From contig OU342630.1 of NCBI GenBank assembly GCA_910589415.1, positions 26,383,867-26,447,866 on the forward strand: a stretch of 64,000 nucleotides of DNA, in the 5' to 3' direction. The notes under the pieces are model-generated. The model saw only the letters and a program-made list of their open reading frames with translations. It searched no databases and was not told where the DNA came from. This DNA comes from Malachius bipustulatus (lineage: Eukaryota > Arthropoda > Insecta > Coleoptera > Melyridae). A program made the position numbers and the translations under genes. Below, piece by piece: positions 33,270 to 42,882 of this stretch. Positions within the stretch are counted from its first letter, which is position 1; each line of letters begins with the position of its first letter.

Positions 33270-36200
33270 TCAGACTGCAGGTAGGGATGGGGGGTTGAGG
33301 GACAGTATATCAGAGGTAGTGTAGGGTTCCAACTCCGTGAGATGTTTCCGGAGATACGCACTGTACGCTGAGAACCCAACAGTTGCAGGATCTATTTTGA
33401 AGTGGTTCAGGTATTTGATAGATGCGTACGTGAATGTCCTTTCTGAAGACGACAGATGGTGTGTAGGAGGTCTAAACAAATTGAACCTGGTACTGTAGTG
33501 ATGGGTGAATCGGTAAGGTAAAAGTCCATCCTGATTTTTGTGGATCAGTTTGAGCAGAGAGAAGACATACAAAGCAGGCACGGTAAGAAGTCCAAGCCGC
33601 CTGAAATGGCCTCTGCATGACTGCTGCATTGACAAGCCTGTCAGGATCCTAATCGCTCTCTTTTGAAGAAGAAAAACCCTTCGCAGAGATCTCTCAGACC
33701 CACCCCAGACGGCCAGCCCATAGTTCACGTGGCTGATGAAATGCCCATAATAAGCAAAGAGAAGAACCTCAGGGGACACCGTGTGCTGAAGGCGTCTAAG
33801 AAGGAAGCAGACGCTAGCAAGACGACGGCATAAATGATCTGTGTGTGCCGACCAGTTTAGGTTCTGGTCGATGTGGAAGCCCAAAAACTTCACCACGCCC
33901 TTCGGCTCGATCAAGGCACCATCGGTGGGTATGGAGGGTAAAGGTGGAAGATGTGATCGGCTAGAGTGAAAATCAATCAGCTCAGTTTTGTCTAAGTTAA
34001 GTTTTAGTTCATTGGCCCTGAGCCATAAACTTGCTCTTTTCAACGGGAGTTGAATGGTATCTATCAGACTAAGAGGGTCGCCTGGTTTTATCCTAATAAG
34101 AATTGTTGTATCATCAGCATAGTTAACACAGATTGAATTTGGGGAGGTAATTTTGGGGCCCAGATCGTTAATGAAGATAAGAAAAAGAAGTGGACCGAGA
34201 ACACTACCCTGTGGCACCCCAGAGGAGACTGGAGCAAAAGGTGATCGCACAGGTCGGCCATCAGACCCAGTAATCTGAACCGCCTGTGTTCTTCCCTGTA
34301 GGTAGCTGGTAAACCAAGAAAGGGGCAATCCACGAACTCCGACATTCTCCAGTTTCCGAAGGAGGCACTCGTGGCACACACTGTCGAAGGCCTTGGAGAG
34401 ATCCAAAAGCCAGCCCACAGTGCGCATCCCCTCCTCCAAACCCTGAGATATGAAGTCCGTAAGCTCCACAAGAGCCGTCTGGGTAGATCTGTTTTTAAGA
34501 AAACCATGCTGGGAGCGGGAAAGGATCTTTGTTTTGTCTAGAAAGTCAATAAGACGAGATGAGACAAGAGATTCAAGAATTTTATCAAATACCGATAGTA
34601 GACTAATCGGTCGGTAGTTTTCAGGGTTTTTGACGTCGCCCTTTTTAAAAATAGGCTTAACTAACGCTGCTTTGAGATCTTCGGGGAATACACCAGTCTG
34701 AAAGGAGCTGTTGTAAATTTCTGATAATGGCTGAGCAAGCTCAGCAATGCAATACCTGGCAACAAAAGAGGGAATCTCGTCCAAGCCCGAAGACTTCTTA
34801 CTTTTAAACCTGGAAACTATTTCTATAATTTCCCGAGGTGACGTCGGAAAAAATACGAAGGAAGAAGAGGCGTGTGTTGACATGTTGGATTCGTGAGTGT
34901 GACTATATGTGGGAGAGTCATTTGAAAGAAAGACGGAATTGAGCATCTCTGTCATTTCTTCAGGATCAGTCGTCACCTTGCTTCGGTACTCAAGTTCTAA
35001 GATTTTATGAGAAGTGTTTATTGACTTGCATTGGTTGTTTATGAGGGTCCATCCTGCTTTGATGGGATTCTCTGATTCACTGATAAAGACGTCGTTACAG
35101 CGCTTGGTCTCCTGCCTCACCAGGTACCCAAACCGTCGCTTTAGGCTGCACAGCCGAGTTCTGAACAGCTGGTTGGACGTGTTTATTAAAGGATTTAGGA
35201 GATTAATCGTGTCGTATAGTTGACGAATTTCAGAGGTGAGCCACCTGGGACTGGAGAGTCTAGGCCCATGAACTCTACATCTCCTGAGTGCGAAGTATTT
35301 GTTGAAGTAGAATGAAAGAGTGTCAGAGAAGCAGGAGTATTTCGAATTCGTATCAGGGGCATCCAGAACTTCGTGCCAGCCCAAACGCCGGAGTTCGTTT
35401 TGCAGCTGTGCAAGGAGAAGGGGGTCTTTTATATCTCTCTTCCATGTCATCAGGGGTTTGTCGGCGAGACCGCGGGTGTAAGCCGTCTCAGAAACTCCAA
35501 GGGCCACATGCAGTCCAAAGTGGTCTGATAGAAAAGTTGGCAAGATTTGACTATCGAGCAACTGAAAAATACCAGAAATCGCGACGTTATCGATGCATGT
35601 TGACGAGGTGTTGGTAACTCTTGTTGGGTCCCTAAAACAAAGTCGAAAACCATAAGAGAAGAGAGTCTCGGTCAGGCTGGAGGTGTTGGCGTTCTCACAG
35701 AGTACGTCAATATTGAAGTCTGCAGCCAGAACCACATTATTTGTGATCCGGATGGCCGCGTCAAGCAATCCGTCTAGGTGACGAATGAAATCTCTTACAG
35801 GGCAGGCAGGTGATCGATATGTAGATATAATTAGTGCTTTCTGAGACCGAAATTTGGTTTCGGTTGCCGATATTTCACACACGAGTGGTTGCGAAAGAGA
35901 GCAGAGGTTATGAACAACCCTACACTGAATGTCGGACCTGCCATAGATAGCCGAGCCCCCGTAACCTGACTGCCTGCAGAAGGAAGAAGAAAGGTTGTAA
36001 TGATCGATTTTGATCTTTTGAATGTTGTCAGATGTTAAGAAATGTTCGTTTAAACAAACAAACTCGGGAAATCCCAGATCAGAGATCATGATACCCAGAC
36101 CATCCACGGAGTTTTTAAGGGACTGAATGTTTATGTGTAGGACCCGGAAGTCATGTCTGGAATGATGGGGTGAGAGCACAGTTGATGTGAGAGAGGTAGT

Positions 36201-36308
36201 TGTTGAATTGTTTTGACTCCTCACAATTCGATGGCTGTATGGAAGGGAAGGTACGCTAGGAGAAGGTGAGGGTGGTTTGTAGGAGAGTTCTTGCTCCCGT
36301 CGCGTCAC
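33270..36308 (-). CDS. ORF2: apurinic-type endonuclease plus reverse transcriptase
   Basis: A 1012-codon open frame. Residues about 55-270 are an exonuclease-endonuclease-phosphatase type endonuclease: HINIQS (58), CLNEHF (85-90), AADFN (195-199), IDN (239-241) and SDH (261-263). The reverse transcriptase follows at about 540-800: NYRPISLLSVFDKILE (564), the first Asp in LLDLSKAFDS (635-643), SSGVPQGSVLGP (695-706), and catalytic YADD (730-733). A basic C-terminal region of about 200 residues has no zinc finger that I can see. The product would nick genomic DNA and copy the element RNA there. The first codon of the frame is GTG and overlaps the ORF1 stop (GTGA), so initiation may depend on ORF1 translation, or on a later Met. 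All catalytic motifs look intact. Confidence 0.9.
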   Translation of the reverse strand: MTRREQELSYKPPSPSPSVPSLPYSHRIVRSQNNSTTTSLTSTVLSPHHSRHDFRVLHINIQSLKNSVDGLGIMISDLGFPEFVCLNEHFLTSDNIQKIKIDHYNLSSSFCRQSGYGGSAIYGRSDIQCRVVHNLCSLSQPLVCEISATETKFRSQKALIISTYRSPACPVRDFIRHLDGLLDAAIRITNNVVLAADFNIDVLCENANTSSLTETLFSYGFRLCFRDPTRVTNTSSTCIDNVAISGIFQLLDSQILPTFLSDHFGLHVALGVSETAYTRGLADKPLMTWKRDIKDPLLLAQLQNELRRLGWHEVLDAPDTNSKYSCFSDTLSFYFNKYFALRRCRVHGPRLSSPRWLTSEIRQLYDTINLLNPLINTSNQLFRTRLCSLKRRFGYLVRQETKRCNDVFISESENPIKAGWTLINNQCKSINTSHKILELEYRSKVTTDPEEMTEMLNSVFLSNDSPTYSHTHESNMSTHASSSFVFFPTSPREIIEIVSRFKSKKSSGLDEIPSFVARYCIAELAQPLSEIYNSSFQTGVFPEDLKAALVKPIFKKGDVKNPENYRPISLLSVFDKILESLVSSRLIDFLDKTKILSRSQHGFLKNRSTQTALVELTDFISQGLEEGMRTVGWLLDLSKAFDSVCHECLLRKLENVGVRGLPLSWFTSYLQGRTQAVQITGSDGRPVRSPFAPVSSGVPQGSVLGPLLFLIFINDLGPKITSPNSICVNYADDTTILIRIKPGDPLSLIDTIQLPLKRASLWLRANELKLNLDKTELIDFHSSRSHLPPLPSIPTDGALIEPKGVVKFLGFHIDQNLNWSAHTDHLCRRLASVCFLLRRLQHTVSPEVLLFAYYGHFISHVNYGLAVWGGSERSLRRVFLLQKRAIRILTGLSMQQSCRGHFRRLGLLTVPALYVFSLLKLIHKNQDGLLPYRFTHHYSTRFNLFRPPTHHLSSSERTFTYASIKYLNHFKIDPATVGFSAYSAYLRKHLTELEPYTTSDILSLNPPSLPAV

Positions 36309-36540
36309 TTCCTCTGAAAAGGGGTATTGTATGATCTTGAGTTTTCCCTTGCTTTCACGAGGTAGTTCGTGTTTTCAGCCGCAAGGTGTGATCTAAGGGC
36401 CTTAAGATCATCCTCGGCGTCACTTCCGGTTAATCCATAGCTCTCGTAGAAACGTTTATAATACGCCATCAGGGCATTTCTCTCAGTAGGGAAACCCTCA
36501 GAAGCAAGTAGCAATCTGACGCTGTTCTTCGTTTCACCAT
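36305..36540 (-). CDS. ORF1 C-terminal fragment of the non-LTR element
   Basis: The open frame ends YNTPFQRK and stops in GTGA, overlapping ORF2 by four bases. It encodes a helical segment, LLASEGFPTERNALMAYYKR then FYESYGLTGSDAEDDLKALR. The N-terminal part of ORF1 (nucleic-acid chaperone and coiled coil) is absent because of the 5' truncation. Upstream of 36540 the reading cannot be followed. Not functional alone. Confidence 0.65.
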
Positions 36541-37116
36541 GAAGGCATGTTGAAATAAAAAACCTTTATACAAAAATTCATAATTATTGGTGCACTCTGT
36601 AGAAAGATAGAATAAAAACCAGTTTTGTAAATCGACACTTAAACAGTTTTTTAATTCGAATGGACCGCTGCTATTAACCCTTAACTACGCGCGCCCTGAA
36701 ATACAACATAACTATTGTCAAGCTGCCACGAAATATACCGGCGGTGTGTCGATGTGGTGTCCTGTTTATTTACCTTTTCGCCAAGCAAATCAAGTGAACA
36801 ATTAATTTTTCTGGTATCAAACAATTCACTTTTAAATAATCTACACACTTTGCTGAATTTCAAAGTTGTATCTATAATCCTAATAGTGCAAAAGACTAGT
36901 GTAATTTATTGAAGTGTTGGTGCTATATCTTTTTTATTAACGCTGGAAATCAATTTTACCTGCAGTTATCATTTCTCTGATATCGCCCTGGCCGGCACCG
37001 TCCTGGCGTTTTAAAATATCCATAGTTGCCGCTTTGCCAAATTTTACAAGGTTTTCACGTCTTTACGGTGACATATAGGTACCTCGATAATACCTTCTTC
37101 CCATAAACTTCAAATA

Positions 37117-38142
37117 ATGACTAAAGAATGTGGTAAATGCCCTCACATAAGAGGCGGTAATTTAATTAAATGCAATTCCTGCTCTCTCCAGTATCACCCG
37201 TCGTGCCTCAACCTTGAAAGCCAGGATGTTGTATTCATAGAGAAGAATCCTAAATCATGGTCGTGCGACCAGTGTGTCCAGGGAACTAGAAGACTCCGCA
37301 GTACATCAGTTAACTCAGCGACTTTTAAGATGCCTCAACCCAAAGAACAGCAGAATGAACCTAAGACCTTGAATCTGCACCACTTCGATCAACTGATGTC
37401 ATCCATCGAGAAGCTTTCCAAAGATTTCAAAGATTCCCTTAAGAATATAGCCAGTGACGTCGCTGAAATTAAAAAGGCGCAGATCATTATACAAAACGAT
37501 CTAGCCCAATGTAAATCTACTCTAGCTGGGCATGAATCGGCAATACAGGCGAACACCTCTGCCGTTGCTCGCTGTCGTGAGTCGGTTCAGGAAATTTCAT
37601 CTGCCCACGGGGAAATAAAGCGGAAGACGGAAATTATGTCTGCTAGAATAGAGGCCCTGGAAGGTTCGCACTTGGGCGCCTCTGGGGCGGATATTGGCAG
37701 CGACTCTGCGACGCTTCTTGATAGCGCGGTAAGTCAAGCTACCGAAAAAATGCTGAAGTCACATAACATAATAATTAAGAAACTTCCCAATGGCAACGAC
37801 GAGGAGAGTGTGAAGACCATCCTACAAGCTTTTCGACAGGACCATTTTTCGTCTGTTGTGAGCATCCAGCGAATCGGATCGGCCAACCTTGCCATTAGAC
37901 CTGTTAGAGTTGTATTCAATAATCCACAGGTTCCGAGGTTGGTACTCAGAAACAAAACGGCTGTCTCCAGTAGTGCTTTCCGCGACGTTATTATCACTGA
38001 TGACAAGACATTCGCTGAGTTGCGGACCTTGAGCCAACTAAGGGAGGAGCTTAAGAGAAGATCCACTAGTGGTGAGGAAGGACTCACTATCAGATATGTA
38101 AAAGGTAAGCCAACCATTACCAGCTCAGCTTCAAAAAACTAA
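37117..38142 (+). CDS. Retrotransposon ORF1 with PHD-type zinc finger and coiled coil
   Basis: 341 codons, uninterrupted. Residues 5-53 form a PHD-like finger with C5, C8, C19, C22, H27, C30, W48, C50 and C53. Residues about 85-180 (LHHFDQLMSSIEKLSKDFKD onward) are predicted coiled coil with regular hydrophobic spacing. The C-terminal part (about 215-341) includes SHNIIIKKLPNGNDEESVKT and VSIQRIGSANLAIRPVRVVF, the RRM-like RNA-binding region typical of such ORF1 proteins. PHD fingers are known in ORF1 of CR1-group elements. The ATG lies after a 5' UTR with no other upstream start in frame. The role is presumably binding of element RNA. It is unrelated in sequence to the neighbouring 33-36 kb element. 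Confidence 0.8.
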   Translation: MTKECGKCPHIRGGNLIKCNSCSLQYHPSCLNLESQDVVFIEKNPKSWSCDQCVQGTRRLRSTSVNSATFKMPQPKEQQNEPKTLNLHHFDQLMSSIEKLSKDFKDSLKNIASDVAEIKKAQIIIQNDLAQCKSTLAGHESAIQANTSAVARCRESVQEISSAHGEIKRKTEIMSARIEALEGSHLGASGADIGSDSATLLDSAVSQATEKMLKSHNIIIKKLPNGNDEESVKTILQAFRQDHFSSVVSIQRIGSANLAIRPVRVVFNNPQVPRLVLRNKTAVSSSAFRDVIITDDKTFAELRTLSQLREELKRRSTSGEEGLTIRYVKGKPTITSSASKN

Positions 38143-38189
38143 TAACCAAACTCACGGTCTGGCCTCTTCTATACACTAATACCTGCTCT

Positions 38190-38570
38190 CTGCTCTCCAA
38201 GTTCAATGAGTTGCTCTGTTACGTTAGACCTCACAGGCCCATGATCGTCGCCGTCGCTGAGACGTGGCTGAGGAGTTCGATTCCAGACAGCCTATGCGAG
38301 CTCCCCAATTATCATCTTTACAGGTCTGACAGTCCGGACGACAGGGGTTGCGGTGGTGTCTGTCTGTACGTGCACAGCGATCTACGGAGTACTTTTAAGA
38401 TCGCAGATTTTACTCTTAATCTTCCCCTTATTAATACTTTATTTTAGTGTATTTTTTATTTATCCTTCAAATCGGCACAACTTTCGTTCACTGTCGGCTG
38501 TATATACAGGCCGCGGGCTTCGGACAGCGACCCAGAACTCTTACTCCAACTCCAACGTCTAGCTAAGCAC
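38190..38570 (+). pseudogene. N-terminal endonuclease fragment of ORF2
   Basis: SKFNELLCYVRPHRPMIVAV then AETWLRSSIPDSLCELPNYH and LYRSDSPDDRGCGGVCLYVH is the start of an apurinic-type endonuclease (catalytic Glu in AETWL). A frameshift near 38440 changes to a frame reading IYRPRASDSDPELL and LVISGHFN (normally GDFN). The sequence then stops, joined to C-terminal sequence. Confidence 0.75.
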
Positions 38571-38601
38571 GAAAAAAATTTAGTCATTAGTGGCCACTTT
38601 A

Positions 38602-38760
38602 ATTCTTGCTAAGGAGAGTTTTAGATCCCGACTCAGACAAGAATTCTTGCCAAACCGAGTTTTTGAAATTTGGAATCGACTACCTCCGGAGGTTGTCGGC
38701 GCTCCAAGCGTCGGTGCCTTTAAGCCTCGCTTGGACGACTTTGGCCTATCATCTGGATAG
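38602..38760 (+). pseudogene. ORF2 C-terminal fragment
   Basis: ILAKESFRSRLRQEFLPNRV then FEIWNRLPPEVVGAPSVGAF and KPRLDDFGLSSG, stop. The VWNRLP...VV.APS...FK..LD pattern is the characteristic end of ORF2 in many CR1/jockey elements. Followed by the 3' UTR and the TAA tail. Confidence 0.75.
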
Positions 38761-38955
38761 GAGCTGTGTTGCGTGGTTGGCTGCCTTCGGTTAGATTGAG
38801 TAAATTCATGTTCAACTTTACTTTTTCCCTCTTTTTTGCTCTGTATATTTTTTTGCATTTTACTTGTGTCAAAAACATTGTTAGGTATATATGTGGTATT
38901 TTCTTTTGTTTTTCATTGAGTCACATAGAATTGTTTCTTGACTCTTTTCAAATTG

Positions 38956-38986
<31 letters not shown>

Positions 38987-39194
38987 TATTCGCGTGGTGT
39001 ATTTTGTACACCAGGCCTAAAAACCACCATAAAACAACCAGTTTTAATATAAGTCAAACAAATAACATAAATAATGTTTAAAGAAATATTTGCCATACAA
39101 ATATTGAACAAAAAACTTAAATGCAAAAGTATGAAACAAAAAAAATCTCAAAAAAGCAGAAAATTGCACCAAAAAAAAAAACGTTTTTTTAAGT

Positions 39195-39420
39195 GACTAC
39201 TCGCTTTCACTCATTGTTTCATCATCGCTGATAGTGCACTTCGAACAAGTACTGACAGTAGTTGCATGTTCTTTGCATACAGGTCTCCCACATGTATGAC
39301 ACGACATAGTCGTCACACCCAATTTTTCTGTCTTCCGCAACAAAAGCACCTTTTTCGTATTTTTGTTGGTGGTTCTTTACACTGGCACTGACAGTGCGTG
39401 TAAACAACACTTCACCAATA
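39195..39420 (-). pseudogene. Cysteine-rich C-terminus of a piggyBac-like transposase
   Basis: The minus strand reads QCQCKEPPTKIRKRCFCCGR, then after a 1-base frameshift MSCHTCGRPVCKEHATTVST and CSKCTISDDETMSESE, stop. Paired CxxC and CKEH motifs near the protein end are typical of the cysteine-rich domain by which piggyBac transposases bind their terminal repeats. The catalytic core is missing: this end lies only about 100 bp from the right terminal repeat. Confidence 0.65.
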
Positions 39421-39991
39421 GGTTAGATGGCCACCCCGATTGCGCATGAAGTATTAAACAAAAATTGCCGCCACCATAGTTATAGTGGTGTACAAAATAC
39501 ACCAGCGCGAGTAGTTAAAGGTTAAACTCAAATTTAACTATGCTAATCTTCAAGGTGTTCCTGAGTGTTGATATCAATGGTGACCGCCTTTGACGCAAAT
39601 GCACTAAAGAAATCGAGACCCCCATTCAAGTCACAGGCAACTGCATCAAGTCCGCGAAGATAACAGCTCGCCATAATCATCTTAAACACAATATGACATC
39701 AATTCTCCAAGTAAAATGTTATGAATGCTTTGAAGAAATATATGCCAGAGATGTAGCAGGATTAAAGATTAAATAGATTTTTGAATATTATTGCTTTTGA
39801 TAAGGAATCAAAAAATGCGTTTATAATCGACCCTACAGTTAAATTTGAAACTAATGATAGATACATTTCAAGACATGAAAATTGAAATAGAGAAAAAAAT
39901 ATTTATGAACCATACGTAGTCCATTTTATGCAGAACATTTGAATAAAATATTTCTCTCTCTTTTGTTTTAGACAAATAATATACTTCTAAC

Positions 39992-40277
39992 CTGCAGACG
40001 CTACATGTCCAGTTGGCTGGATCCTCGTCTTCTGCAAGCTTACTGTAGCTGGCACAATCCTCACATACGCGCTGGGTACACTCGGCGCAAGTCCTACTGA
40101 AATCGTCTGGTTTAAAGGCCTTTAGGCAGACGCGACATGCTCCCGTTCTACTAGGTGGTTTTCCTGGTTCACTTTTCAAGGCAGGGGTAATAGGTGTTGG
40201 TGCAGAAGCTGGTGGCTTCTCTTCGGTAGGTGGATCCGGTTCAGGGACCAGGGACGGTCGTGGTGATATCTTTGTCA
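39992..40277 (-). CDS. Fife-like gene, zinc-finger exon
   Basis: A 286-nt exon. Acceptor TATTTCAG before TGACAAAG; with the G left by the previous exon it makes GTG ACA AAG. Donor after TGCAG at GTTAGAA, two bases into an Arg codon. After a Pro-rich stretch (PSLVPEPDPPTEEKPPASAP) comes the finger: CRVC-x12-CAEC-x4-CEDC-x16-CSVC, the four CxxC pairs of the RIM/rabphilin/Piccolo zinc-finger class. CEDCASYSKL and a W before the last CSVC fit Fife/Piccolo-type fingers better than the CGICHKTKFADG start of true RIM, as I remember them. In the family this region recruits active-zone and vesicle partners; for this protein that is inference. Confidence 0.85.
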
Positions 40278-40550
40278 CTGAAATAAAATAATAACTCTAT
40301 ATTTCAAAAATAATAATTTATTATAATTCTTGCATAACCAATCAGAATTCAGTATTAGTATATTTTAGGTAACCATTTTTTATTTTCTTTTGTTGGTCGA
40401 AGATAATATCTATGATAATAATAAGCGAGTTAAATTGAAGCTGAATTCAAAGCTGAAATAGCAAAGTTATTTTTTATGGAATGCTCTTATAGCTTATGGC
40501 ATTTTTAGAGTGCTTGATTTTATTAGAGTGTCTGATCATTTTAGAGTGGG

Positions 40551-41330
40551 TCATTGTGGTGACACCTCCACTGCGACCAAATGTCTATCCTGGCTCACAT
40601 CTAGTCGTGCTACATTAACCCCATCAGCTCTTTGGGGCAGCTGGCCATCTTGTCTATTGGTAATGCATCCATGTGTGAGGAAGTCTTTCCCGAAGGTTTG
40701 TAATCTGGTTCTTCCCAAAGCGGGACACACGCACAGGATATGTTTTGCCGTTTCGTCATCCTCCAAGCACAGGCGGCATTCAACGCTGTCCGCATAACCC
40801 ATCCTGTGCAGATAATGGTTCAGCTTACAGTGCCCAGTATATAGGCCTATTAGGACGTGCAGTTCTTTCCTGTTAAGCTCCAATAGTTCTTTGGTCCCTT
40901 TTCTCGACGCGGTCTTTATAAAGGCCTTCGAATGGTCCAATCTTGGCGAGTTTCGCCAGTGCTGGAGGACTTACCTCTCAGCTCAGTTGCGTATTTGTTG
41001 TTTTGGCAATATCTAGTGATCTGCCAAATGCTGGTTCTCGTCCAATAAGCTCGAATCTTTTCCTGGTCAGTGAGTCGACAAGTTCGTTCTTCCCATATCC
41101 AGCATGGCTTGAAATTCAGGTCAGAGTTACTTCGTTGACCTTGTTAGGGCATTCAGATCTAATTGACAGTTTTAGACAAACTTGGACTAGCAGTGGCTGG
41201 AACTAGGCTGTCTGAAAATATATTATTTTATTGATCTGCATCGGCAGTGTATATTTTCCTGCAGCTGCGCCCGGAGCTCTATGGCGAAGATTTCGGCCTG
41301 GAAAGTTGTTGCGTGAAACAAATTCAAGTT
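40551..41330 (-). pseudogene. RNase H and C-terminal region of a non-LTR element (I/R1-type)
   Basis: On the minus strand: FQAEIFAIELRAQLQENIHC (start of an RNase H domain with its Glu), later KVNEVTLT and SSHAGYGKNELVDSLTRK (the HSG.GNE.AD region), PAFGRSL, then from 40940 the open frame LLELNRKELHVLIGLYTGHC with KLNHYLHRMG and CRLCLEDDETAKHILCVCPA LGRTRLQTFG. The LxGLxTGHC...C..C..E.ET..H.L..CP block follows RNase H in I- and R1-clade elements. Several stops and frameshifts. No reverse transcriptase is attached. Confidence 0.75.
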
Positions 41331-41881
41331 TTTCATTTTATAGGTGGTAATGTTTGTTTACCTACAAGAAAAACCTAAAAAAATTGCCTTTCAGGTTTGT
41401 TGAAATTTCAGTCTGTAAACAAATAGAAGAATTTGCTGTTTGGTTGTTGACATTCTATATTATTGACAACACAACTTAGAGTTTTGGTGATGCGACATAT
41501 TCCACAGCATCTAGATGTTGACTTCACTGGCGCGTGACCTCCAACATTATTTGTCATCCTGACTGAATTTTCGGCAGTATTCTTTTTGCACTTTCTTTAG
41601 TTTTCTTCATTTTGTTTTTTCCTATCTCAAGCAACGATATTTGCCTCTTTCTGGATGAGTGATCAGCTAGAATACTTCTAAAGACCAACTCTATCTGTGG
41701 CTTCATATTATTTGTTTTTGTTGTTTGTTGTCAATGTTCGTGCAATGTATATTATAGTCTACACCATATCAAAACCTACATTCTGGACAATGCATCTTGT
41801 AGAATACATAATTTTCAACTGCGAATAGGTTTATATCTTTACCATTTATAATCAAATTAATTAATATTCTAATATACATGT
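41331..41881. other. Intronic sequence, nothing recognised
   Basis: No coding or repeat signal that I can support. Confidence 0.35.
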
Positions 41882-42452
41882 CAGGGTGATCAGTAACTCG
41901 CGCACTCGGAGCATGCTGCGGTAAACTTCACTTTTTAAGAGTTTTATATAAGAGTGGTAAATTTCTTACTGCAGTGTTGTTAGTTCTTTTCTTCCAAAGA
42001 TATGACCATTTTCGTAAAAAAAGTGGCAACGCTACACTGAACATGTGAATAAGTTCGGGTTGGATGGTATTGTTATTATTTTTATTTCCATAGCAACGAA
42101 GGCATTTGATTATTTTAAATTCTAAGTTAAGTTTAGGCGGTTGCCAAACTTCAAATTTCGTTCAGATTTAGGTATGGTATCAATTTCCAACATTCTCAAT
42201 TCCTCTGTAAAGAGGTTTTGTGGAAAAAAAATTGATGAATTATATGGTATCCGTTCCAGACATTACAGTAACCTGAATTTTTCATTAATTTTTATCACGG
42301 TTATTGAAAAAATTACCTCTAAACTCGGATGAGGGAAACTCTGTAACTTGAAAACCAACCATTGGATTCAATTTTTTTTTGCAGAATATCCTTAATTTTA
42401 ATGGGCTCTATATCGCCCTGTATTCGGAGTGCGCGAGTTACTGATCACCCTG
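41882..42452. mobile_element. CAGGGTGATCAGTAAC inverted-repeat element, 571 bp
   Basis: The left end CAGGGTGATCAGTAACTCGC matches the reverse complement of the right end GCGAGTTACTGATCACCCTG exactly for 20 bases, then CGCACTC continues. Right flank TA. The left flank is TGT, perhaps a mutated TA. The interior has a short frame (42141-42332) with no recognisable motif. Confidence 0.8.
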
Positions 42453-42882
42453 TATAAAGTATAAATTGCTAAATCGATTTACAATAGTTGAATTACATAA
42501 CATGAAGTGGAATTTAGTGAAATTCTGGTTTTCACAGATGAAATGCAGAGGCTCACTGATTTACGATAGCCATCTTGGAAGACTAATGCTACTTGGTCTA
42601 CTGAATCACGTGACTCGAAGAAACTCTGTGATTTGACAAGAATAATTATGTATCCTCTTGTATAACCTGCCTGCTTCTGCGGAAAAATTCAGTGTATACT
42701 TATGAAAAAAATACCTACTGAAGTTTGTGTATCTAGCAGAATACATTGCCAAGAAGAGGGTAAGAAAAACCTTAGGCGGTGCCGAAATATCCTGAAATAC
42801 TGAAAACTCGAGATTTCTTATTTTAGTCATAACTTTTTTATCATTATTATTGAAAGATCATTATTAACATATTGTATACATA

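Larger units (their letters stand above)
33002..36540 (-). mobile_element. 5'-truncated CR1/jockey-like non-LTR retrotransposon
   Basis: Read on the minus strand it contains the last part of ORF1 (to 36305), the complete ORF2 (36308-33270), a 3' UTR, and a tail of TTGTAA-type hexamers at 33026-33002. The ORF1 stop overlaps the start of ORF2. The 5' edge near 36540 is a truncation. A clear target-site duplication was not found. The uninterrupted 1012-codon ORF2 makes this the youngest retroelement in the window. It lies in the 28.9-40 kb intron of the Fife-like gene, in the same orientation as the gene. Confidence 0.85.
36694..38990 (+). mobile_element. Internally deleted CR1-like non-LTR element with TAA tail
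   Basis: Flanked by CGCG on both sides (36690-36693, 38991-38994), taken as a short target duplication. It has a 5' UTR, an intact ORF1 (37117-38142), the first third of an endonuclease (to about 38570), then directly the last 50 codons of ORF2, a 3' UTR and a (TAA)n tail at 38957-38988. The reverse transcriptase, more than 2 kb, is missing. The two pieces join near AGTGGCCACTTTAATTCTTG (38589-38608). A full-length 5' end with an internal deletion is unusual for non-LTR copies, which are mostly 5'-truncated. Confidence 0.8.
36678..39521. mobile_element. piggyBac-like element split by a retrotransposon
   Basis: TTAA (36674-36677) is followed by CCCTTAACTACGCGCG; the right end reads CGCGAGTAGTTAAAGG before TTAA (39522-39525). 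The right sub-terminal sequence contains GGTGTACAAAATACACC (39487-39503), and its inverse GGTGTATTTTGTACACC is found not next to the left end but at 38996-39012, just after a non-LTR element. If the non-LTR (36694-38990) is removed, the two piggyBac ends become matching inverted repeats. About 0.55 kb of piggyBac sequence remains: the two ends, a 3' UTR-like region and the cysteine-rich C-terminus of the transposase. Confidence 0.8.

Noticed and set aside
34088..35653. Several 60-140 codon frames on both strands inside the 33-36 kb element
   Set aside because: They are shadows of the 1012-codon ORF2 in other frames and carry no motif.
37734..38117. 127-codon minus-strand frame opposite ORF1 of the CR1-like element
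   Set aside because: Antisense shadow of the intact 341-codon ORF1, which has the zinc finger and coiled coil.
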